Shown one piece after another: positions 17,263 to 25,763 of a stretch of DNA of 64,000 bases. The DNA is taken from NCBI GenBank assembly GCA_052144935.1, contig JBKQPR010000370.1, forward strand, positions 70,072-134,071, given 5' to 3'. Origin of the DNA: JOPF133 sp052144935. GTDB lineage: Bacteria > Acidobacteriota > Terriglobia > Bryobacterales > Bryobacteraceae. Positions within the stretch are counted from its first letter, which is position 1. Each line of letters begins with the position of its first letter. A program made the position numbers and the translations under genes. The notes below the pieces were generated by a model. The model was not told where the DNA came from and did not search any database. It saw only the letters and a program-made list of their open reading frames with translations.

Positions 17263-18549
17263 CTACGGCGCCGCCAGAACGTTCGCCAGCGCGCCGGTCA
17301 GCCGCAGGACATCCCAACGGGCCTTCTCCAGGGCATACTGCGCATCGTCGAACGCGATCCACTTCTGGTTCTCGGTAATGCGCGCCTCCTCGATCAGGCG
17401 CAGCGACAGGCGGCCTTCCTGCATCTGCGCCAAGTCCACGGAAAGCTGTTCGCGCGCCACTTCGAGATCCAGCCGCGCCACTTCGGCCACGCTGGACGCC
17501 CGCCGCGACCCTCGGAAGGCCTCTTGCAGATCGGACTCCAAATGATTGCGCGCGTCCTTGAACTCTATTTCCAGGTGCGCAATATCGATCTCCGATTGCG
17601 CGGTCTGCCCCCTCACGCCCGATCCGGAAATCAGGGGCAGTTGAAAAGAGACGCCGATCTCGCCATTGTTGCGCTGGAACGCTTTGAAGAACTGATCGTA
17701 GTTGTTGAACTTAGCCAGCATTCCGTATTGCGCCACCAGGTCGGCATGGGGCCATCGGGCAGCCTTGGCGCCGCGCAGCTCGAGACGTTTGGACAGGATC
17801 TGCGATTCCAGGCGGCGCAGGTTCTGGTTGGAGTCGATGGCGTCCCGGAGAGCCTGCTCCTCGGAGACCGGCAGCGCCGGCGCGGGCCGCTCCTCTTCCA
17901 CCGGGCGGACGCGGTCCTCCGCCGCATATCCGAGGGCGAGGGCCAGCGCCGTCTCGTCCGCGATCCGGTCGTCTTCCAGATTGGCGGCAATCTGGCGCGC
18001 CTGCGCCGCGTGCAAAGCGGCGGTCTTTTCATCGAGCGGGAGGGCGCGTCCCTCCTGGAGCAGTGCTGCGACGGTCTCCAGCACCTTCTGCCGGCTGTCC
18101 ACCTCCTTGCGCGCCAGCTCACCCACCCGGGCGGCTCGTTCGGCATCCAGAAATAAGGTAGCCACGCGGTAGGCCACCTCGTCGCGCTTGCTGTTGGCCG
18201 TGAACACGGCCGCGCGCGCGTCTTCCTTGGCCTGCGCCACGGCCAAGGTCTGCTGGCGATTGAATAGAAACTGGCTGGCGCGCGCCTGCACAATGCTGGG
18301 CGCAGAGCCGTCGATGCTCATCGGAAATCCGTCGCTGTAAGCCAGGCCGCTGCCCACAGTGAGCCTGGGCGTGAAGGGATCTCTGACCACGCGAATTGCC
18401 TGCCGCGCCTTTTCGGCGTCCAGCCGCGCCAACGCGATGTCCGGATTCTGGCGCAGCGCGAGGCTCACCGCCTGCCGCAGGGTGAGGGGCCGGATTTCGG
18501 CTCGCGCGAGCCAAGCGATTCCCCAAACAAAAACCGCGATCTTGTTCAT
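17263..18549 (-). CDS. TolC-family outer-membrane efflux protein
   Basis: A 428-residue protein with a short signal sequence (IAVFVWGIAWLARA) and two OEP repeats. Each has a long coiled-coil part, e.g. LTLRQAVSLALRQNPDIALARLDAEKAR (split over two helices) and later QLPLISGSGVRGQTAQSE. Such proteins trimerise into the outer-membrane channel of type I secretion and RND/ABC efflux pumps. No membrane-fusion protein or pump gene is adjacent. The pump may therefore be encoded elsewhere, or the protein may serve several systems. Confidence 0.85.
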   Translation of the reverse strand: MNKIAVFVWGIAWLARAEIRPLTLRQAVSLALRQNPDIALARLDAEKARQAIRVVRDPFTPRLTVGSGLAYSDGFPMSIDGSAPSIVQARASQFLFNRQQTLAVAQAKEDARAAVFTANSKRDEVAYRVATLFLDAERAARVGELARKEVDSRQKVLETVAALLQEGRALPLDEKTAALHAAQARQIAANLEDDRIADETALALALGYAAEDRVRPVEEERPAPALPVSEEQALRDAIDSNQNLRRLESQILSKRLELRGAKAARWPHADLVAQYGMLAKFNNYDQFFKAFQRNNGEIGVSFQLPLISGSGVRGQTAQSEIDIAHLEIEFKDARNHLESDLQEAFRGSRRASSVAEVARLDLEVAREQLSVDLAQMQEGRLSLRLIEEARITENQKWIAFDDAQYALEKARWDVLRLTGALANVLAAP

Positions 18550-18656
18550 GGCTTCATTGTAGCGGTCTTCCCGCGACCGCCCGCAGGCCCTCTGCTATTC
18601 GATTTAAGCGGTTTTGTTTCAATGGCTTGCAGGATACTTAATCAATGCCGGATGTG

Positions 18657-18662
18657 GTACAA
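18657..18662 (+). promoter_or_regulatory. Candidate -10 box upstream of small ORF
   Basis: TACAAT in a locally AT-rich stretch of an otherwise GC-rich region, about 46 bp before the small ORF at 18709. A convincing -35 at 17 bp spacing is not visible. A second TACAAT lies shortly before the OmpA-like gene. Confidence 0.35.
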
Positions 18663-18708
18663 TAAAGATGTATCTCCTACAGGCTTTTGAAGCATAACGG
18701 GGCCTTTT

Positions 18709-18882
18709 ATGACTATCCGTAAATTCTGGCCGCTCGATTTCGATCCCGAAGACGAGGTCTACGAGACCTTAGTTTGGGATCTCCCGGGCTACCGGAAGAA
18801 AACTCACTCTCGCGTAAAGCTTACACCACCGAATACCGCCAAGCCGCCGCGGCATAGGGCCGCGCCGCCTCGTTCTCGTTGA
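18709..18882 (+). CDS. Small ORF, 57 residues, unknown
   Basis: ATG to TGA with acidic start (PLDFDPEDEVYETLVWDLPG) and a basic, Pro-rich tail (PPRHRAAPPRSR). It is preceded by a promoter-like TACAAT and followed by the OmpA-like gene on the same strand 84 bp later. No ribosome site is convincing and I recognise no family. Its ordered charge distribution and its place in the gap argue mildly for a real small protein. Confidence 0.4.
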   Translation: MTIRKFWPLDFDPEDEVYETLVWDLPGYRKKTHSRVKLTPPNTAKPPRHRAAPPRSR

Positions 18883-18966
18883 AACTGGGACGATTTTCTC
18901 ATTGAAACGGCAGGCTATGCATAAAGGTTGTACAATTGCAGAAGACTTTGCCGAGGTTTGTGAACT

Positions 18967-19764
18967 ATGAAAGCTTTTCTTGCGATGACATGTATCGTAA
19001 CGGGCGCCTTGCTCGCCGGTGGCTGTGCTACTAAGAAGTATGTTCAGAATACTACCGCTCCCATTCAAGCGAAAGTAGATCAGGTCGGCCAGCAGACAAC
19101 CCAAAACAGCCAGCAGATTCAAGACACTCGCAACGATTTGAAACAAGTTGACGAGAAAGCTCAAAGCGGCATTGGCGCGGCCCAGGAACGGGCCTCCACG
19201 GCGGACCAGCACGCCGGCGACGCCATGAACAAGGCGACCCGGGCGAATACCGCCGCGACCCAGGCGAATACCACCGCGACCCAGGCGGATCAGAAGGCCG
19301 ATAGGAACGCCCAGGGGCTGGACAGCCTGCGGCAAGTAGTCTCGAACATCGACGACTACAAGATGCAGACCAGCGTCATCGTGCCGTTCAAATTCGATCG
19401 GTATACGCTTACGGACGATGCTAAACAGGACCTGGACAAACTAGCCGACGACCTGAAGGCCGACAAGCGCTTCTTCATCGCCGTGGAGGGCTATACCGAC
19501 AAAACCGGCTCCCGGCAGTACAACGAAGCGCTCAGCCGCCGGCGCGCCGACACGGTGGTGCAATATCTGGTGGCCAAGCACGACGTGCCCATTTATCGCA
19601 TCCACATGATCGGATTGGGCCAAGAGAAGCCCATGGAGGACGCCAGCAACCGCGAGGCCAACGCCAAGAACCGCCGCGTGGAAGTGAAGGTCTTCAGCGC
19701 GGACGCCGTGACAGCTTCCCTGAATGGCGACGCAGCCTCGGCCGACCGCACCGTCGCCAAATAA
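18967..19764 (+). CDS. OmpA-family peptidoglycan-binding lipoprotein
   Basis: A 265-residue lipoprotein. The signal peptide ends in the lipobox LAGGC with Cys at ~20. Residues 30-125 are a Gln/Ala/Thr-rich coiled coil with repeats (TRANTAATQANTTATQADQ). Residues ~135-240 form the OmpA C-terminal domain, with VEGYTDKTGS and YNEALSRRRADTVVQYL for diaminopimelate binding. It would anchor the outer membrane to the cell wall, like a Pal or Lpp hybrid. Its own terminator follows. A TACAAT box lies ~20-25 bp upstream, consistent with a monocistronic, well-expressed gene. Confidence 0.88.
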   Translation: MKAFLAMTCIVTGALLAGGCATKKYVQNTTAPIQAKVDQVGQQTTQNSQQIQDTRNDLKQVDEKAQSGIGAAQERASTADQHAGDAMNKATRANTAATQANTTATQADQKADRNAQGLDSLRQVVSNIDDYKMQTSVIVPFKFDRYTLTDDAKQDLDKLADDLKADKRFFIAVEGYTDKTGSRQYNEALSRRRADTVVQYLVAKHDVPIYRIHMIGLGQEKPMEDASNREANAKNRRVEVKVFSADAVTASLNGDAASADRTVAK

Positions 19765-19786
19765 CTGACCGGAAGTTCGTAACTCC

Positions 19787-19835
19787 AACCCTGACCGCCG
19801 GGAAAGCCGGGTGCCCGAGCGGTCAGGGTTTTTTT
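19787..19835 (+). terminator. Intrinsic terminator of the OmpA-like gene
   Basis: A 12-bp perfect stem (aaccctgaccgc / gcggtcagggtt) followed immediately by a run of seven T, about 20 bp after the stop codon. The loop is about 20 nt. Confidence 0.92.
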
Positions 19836-19919
19836 CGTTTCCCATCCGTCCGATCCCGCTGCTCTTGCCTGGAACGTCATGGCGCCAAGCCCGCCCCGCA
19901 TCCGTGCCATACTGGGGGC

Positions 19920-20615
19920 GTGCAGGCGGCTCTCGAAACGCTTTCCGGCAGGCTGGCGGAGGTGCGCGAAAGGATCGCCCGATCGTGCGGCCGGGTGCGG
20001 CGCGATCCCGCCGGTATCACCCTGCTGGCGGTAACCAAAGTCTTCCCGGCAACCGTCATCCACGAGGCTTATGCGCTGGGGCTGCGCGAGTTCGGCGAGA
20101 ATTACGTGCAGGAGTTTGAAGGCAAGGCCGCGTCGGTGGCGGCTCTGTCCGAGGCGCGCTTCCACCTGATCGGCCACTTGCAATCCAACAAGTCGCGCAA
20201 GGCGGCGGAGTTGTTTCACGCCATCCAGACGGTGGATTCGCCGCGCCTGGCCGTGCGCTTGAACGAAGCCGTGCGCGAATTCGCCCCTGGGAAGACGCTG
20301 GACGCCATGCTCGAAGTGAAGCTCTCGCCCGAGCAGGCCAAGAGCGGCGCGGCGCCGGAGCAACTGCCGGAGCTGATTGCGGCGGTCCGCGCATGCCCGC
20401 AGCTTCGCCTGCTGGGTCTGATGACCATGCCGCCGTGGTCGGAGCATCCGGAAGCTTCGCGGCCCTATTTCCGCCAGCTCCGCGAATTGGCCGCGCGGCA
20501 CGACCTGGCGCAGCTTTCCATGGGAATGTCGCACGATCTGGAAACCGCCATCGAGGAGGGTTCCACCTGCGTGCGGGTGGGCACCGCGCTGTTCGGGAAG
20601 CGCATTAGAAATTGA
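19920..20615 (+). CDS. YggS/PLPBP family PLP homeostasis protein
   Basis: A 231-residue alanine racemase N-domain protein. It has the PLP Lys in LLAVTKVFP (~40), the block LREFGENYVQE, HLIGHLQSNK and the C-terminal SMGMSHDLETAIEEGSTCVRVGTALFG. It binds PLP without known catalysis and helps balance vitamin B6 pools. Start is a GTG at 19920; no closer ATG fits the conserved N-terminus. Length is normal. Confidence 0.93.
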   Translation: MQAALETLSGRLAEVRERIARSCGRVRRDPAGITLLAVTKVFPATVIHEAYALGLREFGENYVQEFEGKAASVAALSEARFHLIGHLQSNKSRKAAELFHAIQTVDSPRLAVRLNEAVREFAPGKTLDAMLEVKLSPEQAKSGAAPEQLPELIAAVRACPQLRLLGLMTMPPWSEHPEASRPYFRQLRELAARHDLAQLSMGMSHDLETAIEEGSTCVRVGTALFGKRIRN

Positions 20616-20967
20616 GGCCTAAGAGGAAGTCGAGCTGGTTGGGGTTGGACCGCAGGTCGAATACCGGCCCGGAGGAGTTCGGGTCCGCTCGCCAACGGGT
20701 ATAGCGCAGCTCGGGATCCAGACGAACGGGTCCGATTTGCTTCTCGACGCCAGCTCCAAACGTCCCACCGAAGGCGGATCGCGCAGACAGGTGTGAATCA
20801 GGGGGCTGCGGGACGGGCGTCACGGATGGACAGAACTGGCTGTACAGGCTGGCCAGGGGATAGCATTGGCCGGTGGTGGATGCTCCGCTGGCCGCACGAA
20901 ACGAGACACCGCCCAAAAGCCGCGGCGTTACGTGCGCAAAACGGGGTAAGTTGATTGGCTTCGACAC
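20605..20967 (-). pseudogene. C-terminal fragment of an outer-membrane beta-barrel protein
   Basis: The translated part RLDPELRYTRWRAD ... NQLDFLLGLNF, ending in Phe, looks like the last strands of acidobacterial outer-membrane beta-barrel proteins. Preceding residues also read as barrel strands (FGGTFGAGVEKQIG). Only ~120 codons remain, with no signal peptide, and the upstream DNA belongs to the divergent glycosyltransferase. It overlaps the end of yggS by about 10 bp. I read it as a truncated remnant. Confidence 0.62.
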
Positions 20968-20968
20968 G

Positions 20969-22153
20969 ATGACGTCCTATTCCAAGGACCCGCGCCAGCG
21001 CGTTTCAACTACAGCTAAGCTGGACTTGGTGACCGTAGGATTCTACTCCCCTTTGCCGCCCGCGCCAACCGGTGTGGCCGATTACGCGCAAGCCCTGCTG
21101 ACCGAACTGCGGCGGCACGGCCGAGTGGAGGTTTCGCCGTCCCGCTGCGACGTGGCCTTGTATCACCTTGGCAATAACCGGCTGCACGCGCCAATCTACC
21201 GGCGGGCGCTCGCGAACCCGGGAATCGTGGTGCTGCACGATGCCGTTCTCCACCATTTCCTGCTGGGCCAGCTTTCGCGCGAGAGCTACACCGATGAGTT
21301 CACCTACAACTACGGCGAATGGCATCGCGGGCTGGCGGACGAACTCTGGCGCGGGCGCGCGGCCTCCGGTTGCGACAGCCGCTATTTCGCTTACCCCATG
21401 CTGCGCCGCGTCGCGGAGGGGGCCCGCGCGGTGGTGGTGCACAATCCCGCCGCAGCGCGCCTGGTGCTGGAGCATGCTCCCAAGGCGCGCGTGGTCGAGC
21501 TTCCCCATCTGGCGCTGGCGCCCGCGGGCCCAGAGGGCACGGGCCCAGGGGGCGCCCCCGAAGCCGAGATCCTGCGCTACCGCCAACGGCTGGGCGTCCA
21601 CCCAACGGCCTTCCTGTTCGGCGTGTTCGGCTACCTGCGCGAATCCAAGCGGCTCATCACTGCGCTGGAAGCGCTGGCCGCGGTGCGCCGCGAATTTCCG
21701 CGCGCGGCCCTGCTGGTGGCCGGCCGCTTCGTTTCGAGCGATCTGGAACGCGCCGCAGCCCCGCTGCTGCACGCGCCAGGCATCTTCCGGCTGCCGTATC
21801 TCAGCGAGCGCGAATTCTGGCTGGCGGCCGGCGCGGTGGATGCCTGCATCAACCTGCGCCATCCCGCCGCGGGCGAGACTTCGGGCATCGCCATCCGCTT
21901 CCTCGGCCTGGGGAAGCCGGTGCTGCTCACCGATGGCGAAGAGACCGCGCGCCTGCCGGAGGACGCCTGCATCCGCATTCCGGCCGGGGTCGCGGAGCGC
22001 CAGTCCTTGCGCCAGCACATGATTTTGCTAACATCAATGTCTGAGGTTGCGCGCGCCATCGGCCAACGGGGGGCCCGGCACATTCAGGCGCACCACCGGG
22101 TGGAAAGCATTTCCAGGCGGTATTGGGAACTGATTTGCGATCTTTGTACCTAG
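20969..22153 (+). CDS. GT4-type glycosyltransferase
   Basis: A 394-residue protein with an N-terminal GT-B Rossmann half starting VTVGFYSPLPPAPTGVADYA, typical of family 4 enzymes. The second half has FGVFGYLRESKRL, LLVAGRF and the RHPAAGETSGIAIRFLGLGKPVLLTDG donor-binding block. It probably transfers a sugar from a nucleotide donor onto a cell-surface glycan. An in-frame insertion (AGPEGTGPGGAPE, near residue 190) is a copy of the dispersed GGGCCC-type element. The 3' end overlaps the next gene. The ATG at 20969 is a reasonable start, but a later GTG near 21028 is possible. Confidence 0.85.
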   Translation: MTSYSKDPRQRVSTTAKLDLVTVGFYSPLPPAPTGVADYAQALLTELRRHGRVEVSPSRCDVALYHLGNNRLHAPIYRRALANPGIVVLHDAVLHHFLLGQLSRESYTDEFTYNYGEWHRGLADELWRGRAASGCDSRYFAYPMLRRVAEGARAVVVHNPAAARLVLEHAPKARVVELPHLALAPAGPEGTGPGGAPEAEILRYRQRLGVHPTAFLFGVFGYLRESKRLITALEALAAVRREFPRAALLVAGRFVSSDLERAAAPLLHAPGIFRLPYLSEREFWLAAGAVDACINLRHPAAGETSGIAIRFLGLGKPVLLTDGEETARLPEDACIRIPAGVAERQSLRQHMILLTSMSEVARAIGQRGARHIQAHHRVESISRRYWELICDLCT

Positions 22154-23883
22154 CGTTGGCCTGCTGCGCGGGCCTGGCGGCCGGGCAGCGGCAGATCGTG
22201 ACGGAATTGCACGTGGCCGTGCCCATGCGGGACGGCGTGCGCCTGTACGCCAACATCTTCCTGCCCGGCGAACATGTCCGCGTCCCGGCCCTTCTGGAGC
22301 GCACACCCTACGGCAAGAGCGAAACCCTCAGCGCCAATTACCAGGCCTTCGTGGAGCACGGCTATGCCATGGTGCTGGAGGACGTGCGCGGCCGTTACGA
22401 ATCCGAGGGCGACTTCGACCCGCTGCGCCAGGAAGTGGCCGACGGCGACGATACGCTGAACTGGATCGCGCGGCAGCCGTGGTCGAACGGCAAGATCGGG
22501 ATGGTGGGCGGATCCTACCGCGGGATTGTCCAGTGGAAGGCGGCGCTCTCGGGCAATCCGCATCTGAAGGCCATCTTCCCGGTGGTTTCGGGCGACGACG
22601 ATTACCGCGACCGCTTCTATTCGACCGGCGGCGCCATGAAGCTGGGCAACCGCCTGGAGTGGATGGCGGAGAATTTGAAGGCCCCCGGTTACCAGCCGGA
22701 TTTCGCGCGCTTCGTGCTGCACCTGCCGCTCGGCACCGCCGACGTGGCGGCCACCGGGTGGACCTCGCAGATGTTCCGGGACGCTGCCGCGCATCCCAGC
22801 TTCGACGCCTACTGGCGGGCCGTCAGCACGCGCGAGCAATTGCCGAAGGTGCGCGTGCCGGTGTTCGCGGTGGGCGGCTGGTACGACAATTTCTCCGAGA
22901 GCGACCTGGATGCCTATGCCGCACTGCACAAGAGCAACGGGCTGAACCGGATCCTGATCGGCCCGTGGCCGCACAACATGTCGTACAAATTCGTCGAGGC
23001 CGATTTTGGCGCGGAGTCCGCGGCGCCCCTGCGCAGCCTGCAATTGGAATGGTTCGATCAGTGGCTGATGGGCAAGGACACGGCGCTGGTTTCGAAACCG
23101 CCGGTGGAGATCTTCGTGATGGGCGCCAACCGTTGGCGCGAAGAGCGTACCTGGCCGCCTGAAGAGGCCCGCCCGATGAACCTGTACCTGAGCGGCGCCG
23201 GCCACGCCAATACGCTGGAGGGCGATGGGGCGCTGGAAAGCCGTCCGCCGCGCCACGGCGCCGCGGACCAGTACGTGTACGATCCGCGCGACCCCGTGCC
23301 GACGCGCGGAGGCGCGGTCTGCTGCAATCCCAAAGTCTTTCCCTGGGGACCCATGGACCAGCGCCCCGTGGAGCAGCGCGCGGACGTGCTGGTGTACACG
23401 ACCAAGCCGCTCGACGAAGATGTGGAGGCGATCGGCCCGGTCGAGGTGGTGTTGTACGCGGCCACCAGCGCTGAGGACACCGACTTCACGGCCAAGCTGG
23501 TGGACGTGTTCCCGGACGGCTACGCGCGCAACCTGACCGACGGCATCCTGCGCCTGCGGTACCGCAACTCCCTGGACAAGCCCGAGCCAGCCGAGGAAGG
23601 CGAGGTCTACGCCCTCAGGGTGGATGCGGGCGTAACTGGCAATGTGTTTCTCAAGGGCCACCGCATAAGAGTGGAGATTTCGAGCAGTAACTTCCCGCGC
23701 TTCGACCGCAATCCCAACACCGGCGGCGTGGCGGCCAAAGAAACCAAGTTATGGAAGGCCACCGAGACCGTGTATCACGACCGCGAGCATCCCTCGCGGC
23801 TGGTGCTGATGGTGATGCCGGGCAAGGGCGCGGGGCTGGTGGCGGGGGCGGGCGCGGCGAAAGCGCGAGCGGTGCTGAGGTGA
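22123..23883 (+). CDS. S15/CocE-type hydrolase, secreted
   Basis: A ~586-residue X-Pro dipeptidyl-peptidase/cocaine esterase family hydrolase. It shows PMRDGVRLYANIFLP, RTPYGKSE, the DVRGRYESEGDF block, a nucleophile Ser in GGSYRGIVQW and a His in GPWPHNMS. A C-terminal jelly-roll part includes KPLDEDVEAIGPVEV and IRVEISSSNFPRFDRNPNTG. The start is a TTG at 22123 or 22135, giving a signal peptide LYLALACCAGLAAG. Both overlap the end of the glycosyltransferase gene. Substrate is unknown: alpha-amino acid esters, acyl peptides or other esters are possible. Confidence 0.85.
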   Translation: MGTDLRSLYLALACCAGLAAGQRQIVTELHVAVPMRDGVRLYANIFLPGEHVRVPALLERTPYGKSETLSANYQAFVEHGYAMVLEDVRGRYESEGDFDPLRQEVADGDDTLNWIARQPWSNGKIGMVGGSYRGIVQWKAALSGNPHLKAIFPVVSGDDDYRDRFYSTGGAMKLGNRLEWMAENLKAPGYQPDFARFVLHLPLGTADVAATGWTSQMFRDAAAHPSFDAYWRAVSTREQLPKVRVPVFAVGGWYDNFSESDLDAYAALHKSNGLNRILIGPWPHNMSYKFVEADFGAESAAPLRSLQLEWFDQWLMGKDTALVSKPPVEIFVMGANRWREERTWPPEEARPMNLYLSGAGHANTLEGDGALESRPPRHGAADQYVYDPRDPVPTRGGAVCCNPKVFPWGPMDQRPVEQRADVLVYTTKPLDEDVEAIGPVEVVLYAATSAEDTDFTAKLVDVFPDGYARNLTDGILRLRYRNSLDKPEPAEEGEVYALRVDAGVTGNVFLKGHRIRVEISSSNFPRFDRNPNTGGVAAKETKLWKATETVYHDREHPSRLVLMVMPGKGAGLVAGAGAAKARAVLR

Positions 23884-24067
23884 GACGACGGCTGTTCTGC
23901 GGCGCCGCCGAAGCGCTCCATTTGGACGCAGCGGTAAAATATAAGTGCTTTATTGTCCGTTGCTTGTAGCGAGAGCTTTTGTCCGTTTGGATATTTTCCA
24001 GTGTGCCTCTAATTTATTGAGGCCCGGGGTGGTACGGTGAAGCGCGCGCGGCGTTGTCATTCGACTT

Positions 24068-24514
24068 CTACTCCGGGGTTAACGGTCTACGGCTAAGCAC
24101 CCGGACCACTTTTCCGTATATGTCCCCCTCAAGACTTTTCAGTTCAGCGTGAATGATGTCATTGCCGCTACCCAATTTGCTAAACCAGACTCCGCTAGAG
24201 AATTTGGCAAAATGCGCCCACTCGGCTCCTACGGCGTATACGGCTATCGAGTCCGTTTCCGGGCGGGAGGAAGGATCCCAATCTACCGTGTAGCCATGGG
24301 ATTTGATAATACTGACAGCGGTTTCTACCGTTACGTCGTCCGGAAATCCGGGGGGCCAATAGTGGCCGAACTGTCGTGGCGGCTCCCACCAGTTTGTCAC
24401 GTCCCCGAGTGCGAAGGCCAAACAGTTATAGTTGAAGTCTTTTTCACTGTGCGGGGCTTTGTAACTATTTGAATCCAACAATGGAAAATCCCGCTTAATG
24501 TCATCTCCATCCAT
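24068..24514 (-). CDS. DUF7689-like protein
   Basis: A 148-residue soluble protein. Conserved-looking signatures are NYNCLAFALGD near residue 28, WWEPP, YWPPGFP, and a C-terminal HFAKFSSGVWFSKLGSGNDIIHAELKSLEGDIYG. The Cys after NYN and the later His/Asp suggest a papain- or NlpC-like layout, but this is inference. It is last in a three-gene, lower-GC cassette, 9 bp after its upstream neighbour. I associate this family with the 158-residue protein next to it; the function is unknown. Confidence 0.7.
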   Translation of the reverse strand: MDGDDIKRDFPLLDSNSYKAPHSEKDFNYNCLAFALGDVTNWWEPPRQFGHYWPPGFPDDVTVETAVSIIKSHGYTVDWDPSSRPETDSIAVYAVGAEWAHFAKFSSGVWFSKLGSGNDIIHAELKSLEGDIYGKVVRVLSRRPLTPE

Positions 24515-24523
24515 TGCGTTATT

Positions 24524-25000
24524 TTAGATGAAACCGTGACCTCTTCCCCATGCCAGCCAAGCGTCCCGGCTAGCCGCCGGCGACGAACCCGGCGATACTG
24601 GATTGGCATTGGTTGTAGACTGAAGAGCGGCAAACCAATGTGCGGGACGGTCACGAAGTTCTTCCAGTATAAGAGGCACAGCCGCCTCTCCCATGCCGAT
24701 GATCCGAAGGTACGATGGGTGAATTACTTTCTTTGAAATCTGAGAGAGGTGTTGAGTGTCAACGCGCCACTGCTCGGCTAGCAGCCTGAACTCACCACGT
24801 AGCTTCTCTGTTGCTTCATTTAGGAAATTCGCGGATGCCGGACTATCGGCCTGAACCAGAGTGAAGTTGGGCGGTTGCGGCGATGGCACCAAAAAACTGA
24901 TAACCACACGCACGTCCCATTCTGTCTGCTGATCTTGACTTGCAAATGAAGCGCCCTGCCCCGATGAACGCCGACCACCGCCGCGATGGTGGTGAACCAT
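24524..25000 (-). CDS. Conserved hypothetical protein, cassette partner of the DUF7689-like gene
   Basis: 158 residues. The first 60 are weakly ordered. The conserved core is EFRLLAEQWRVDTQHLSQISKKVIHPSYLRIIGMGEAAVPLILEELRD (written in pieces), then HWFAALQSTT and a closing DAWLAWGRGHGFI. I recognise this as a recurrent family of unknown function in diverse bacteria, often beside a DUF7689-like protein. The start codon is one base after the stop of the upstream gene. Such tight packing implies a single transcript. Confidence 0.7.
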   Translation of the reverse strand: MVHHHRGGGRRSSGQGASFASQDQQTEWDVRVVISFLVPSPQPPNFTLVQADSPASANFLNEATEKLRGEFRLLAEQWRVDTQHLSQISKKVIHPSYLRIIGMGEAAVPLILEELRDRPAHWFAALQSTTNANPVSPGSSPAASRDAWLAWGRGHGFI

Positions 25001-25001
25001 C

Positions 25002-25322
25002 TTATGTGCCCTCCGGCTCCGCTGCCCGATTGAGCAGTTGATCGATCTGCTCTCGCAGGAGGCGCATCGTGCCCTTGGTCATTACCAATCGGGTTCGAAC
25101 CAGGAAGTCAACAGCTTTTTCGCGCTTCGTAGACTCTTCAAATTCCTCTATTGGGATAACGCCAACGTCCAGATATGCGCTACCTCCTACAAAAGCGGCG
25201 TGGATGTAGTTGACAAAGAGTGGCTCCGAGGCTGGATCACTATGCTCGTACGGTATGATGCGCTTCTTGATTCCGCTTATTTGCAACGTCTTTTGTCCTG
25301 GAACTGCCTCTTCATCCGTCAT
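25002..25322 (-). CDS. DUF3467-like small protein
   Basis: 106 residues with EPLFVNYIHAAFVGGSAYLDVGV followed by VRTRLVMTKGTMRLLREQIDQLL (both beginning and end shown in part). This resembles DUF3467-type proteins: a beta sandwich and a final helix after an 'IVMSP'-like strand. The ATG at 25320-25322 is set by an AAGGAG site eight bases upstream. It is first in the three-gene cassette, whose promoter must lie in or next to the IS1595 remnant immediately upstream. Confidence 0.6.
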   Translation of the reverse strand: MTDEEAVPGQKTLQISGIKKRIIPYEHSDPASEPLFVNYIHAAFVGGSAYLDVGVIPIEEFEESTKREKAVDFLVRTRLVMTKGTMRLLREQIDQLLNRAAEPEGT

Positions 25323-25344
25323 CCGATAGTCTCCTTGCAAGCAC

Positions 25345-25718
25345 ACTTTTGGTCGTAGGTAAGGGGCTTACCTACCCATCTGGCGAACGGCGGCACTGAA
25401 CCGCTCGGCGTCATCCATACCTCCGCCGTTATTGAACGGATATGCCCGCGCATCGAGGTAACGGAAGAGGTGAGACGGCTCTACGCCGATGTAGGCACCC
25501 CGCAGTACATGCTTCAGCACGCGCCACAAATTGTCCATGCCGCCGGTGTAAACCCCTGCACATATTCTACCGCGCGACCGATCCCTTGATACTGGAGATT
25601 CATTGAATCCCCTTAAGCACTCAGGGCATCCGTGAACAGGGTTAGGAGCCAAAGGGCAAGCTGACGAGAGCATCCGATTGGCCACGACATGAGCGGCAGG
25701 CAATTCGCCAGCAGCCAA
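25345..25718 (-). pseudogene. IS1595 (ISXO2-like) transposase C-terminal remnant
   Basis: From ~25547 downward the translation MDNLWRVLKHVLRGAY, GVEPSHLFRYLDARAYPFNN, MDDAERFSAAVRQM matches the end of ISXO2-like DDE transposases. After one frameshift the usual VGKPLTYDQ tail follows. The part before 25547 (with CPECLRGF) is not recognisable. Catalytic DDE residues other than the final block are missing, so the element is dead. It borders the low-GC cassette and may mark how that cassette arrived. Confidence 0.75.
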
Positions 25719-25763
25719 AACCGCCAGTGCAGCGAACCGGGCCCCGGAGACGTCCGCGCCGCC

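Noticed and set aside
25368..25718. Functional 116-residue protein
   Set aside because: Only the end of an IS1595 transposase is recognisable, and the tail is frameshifted.
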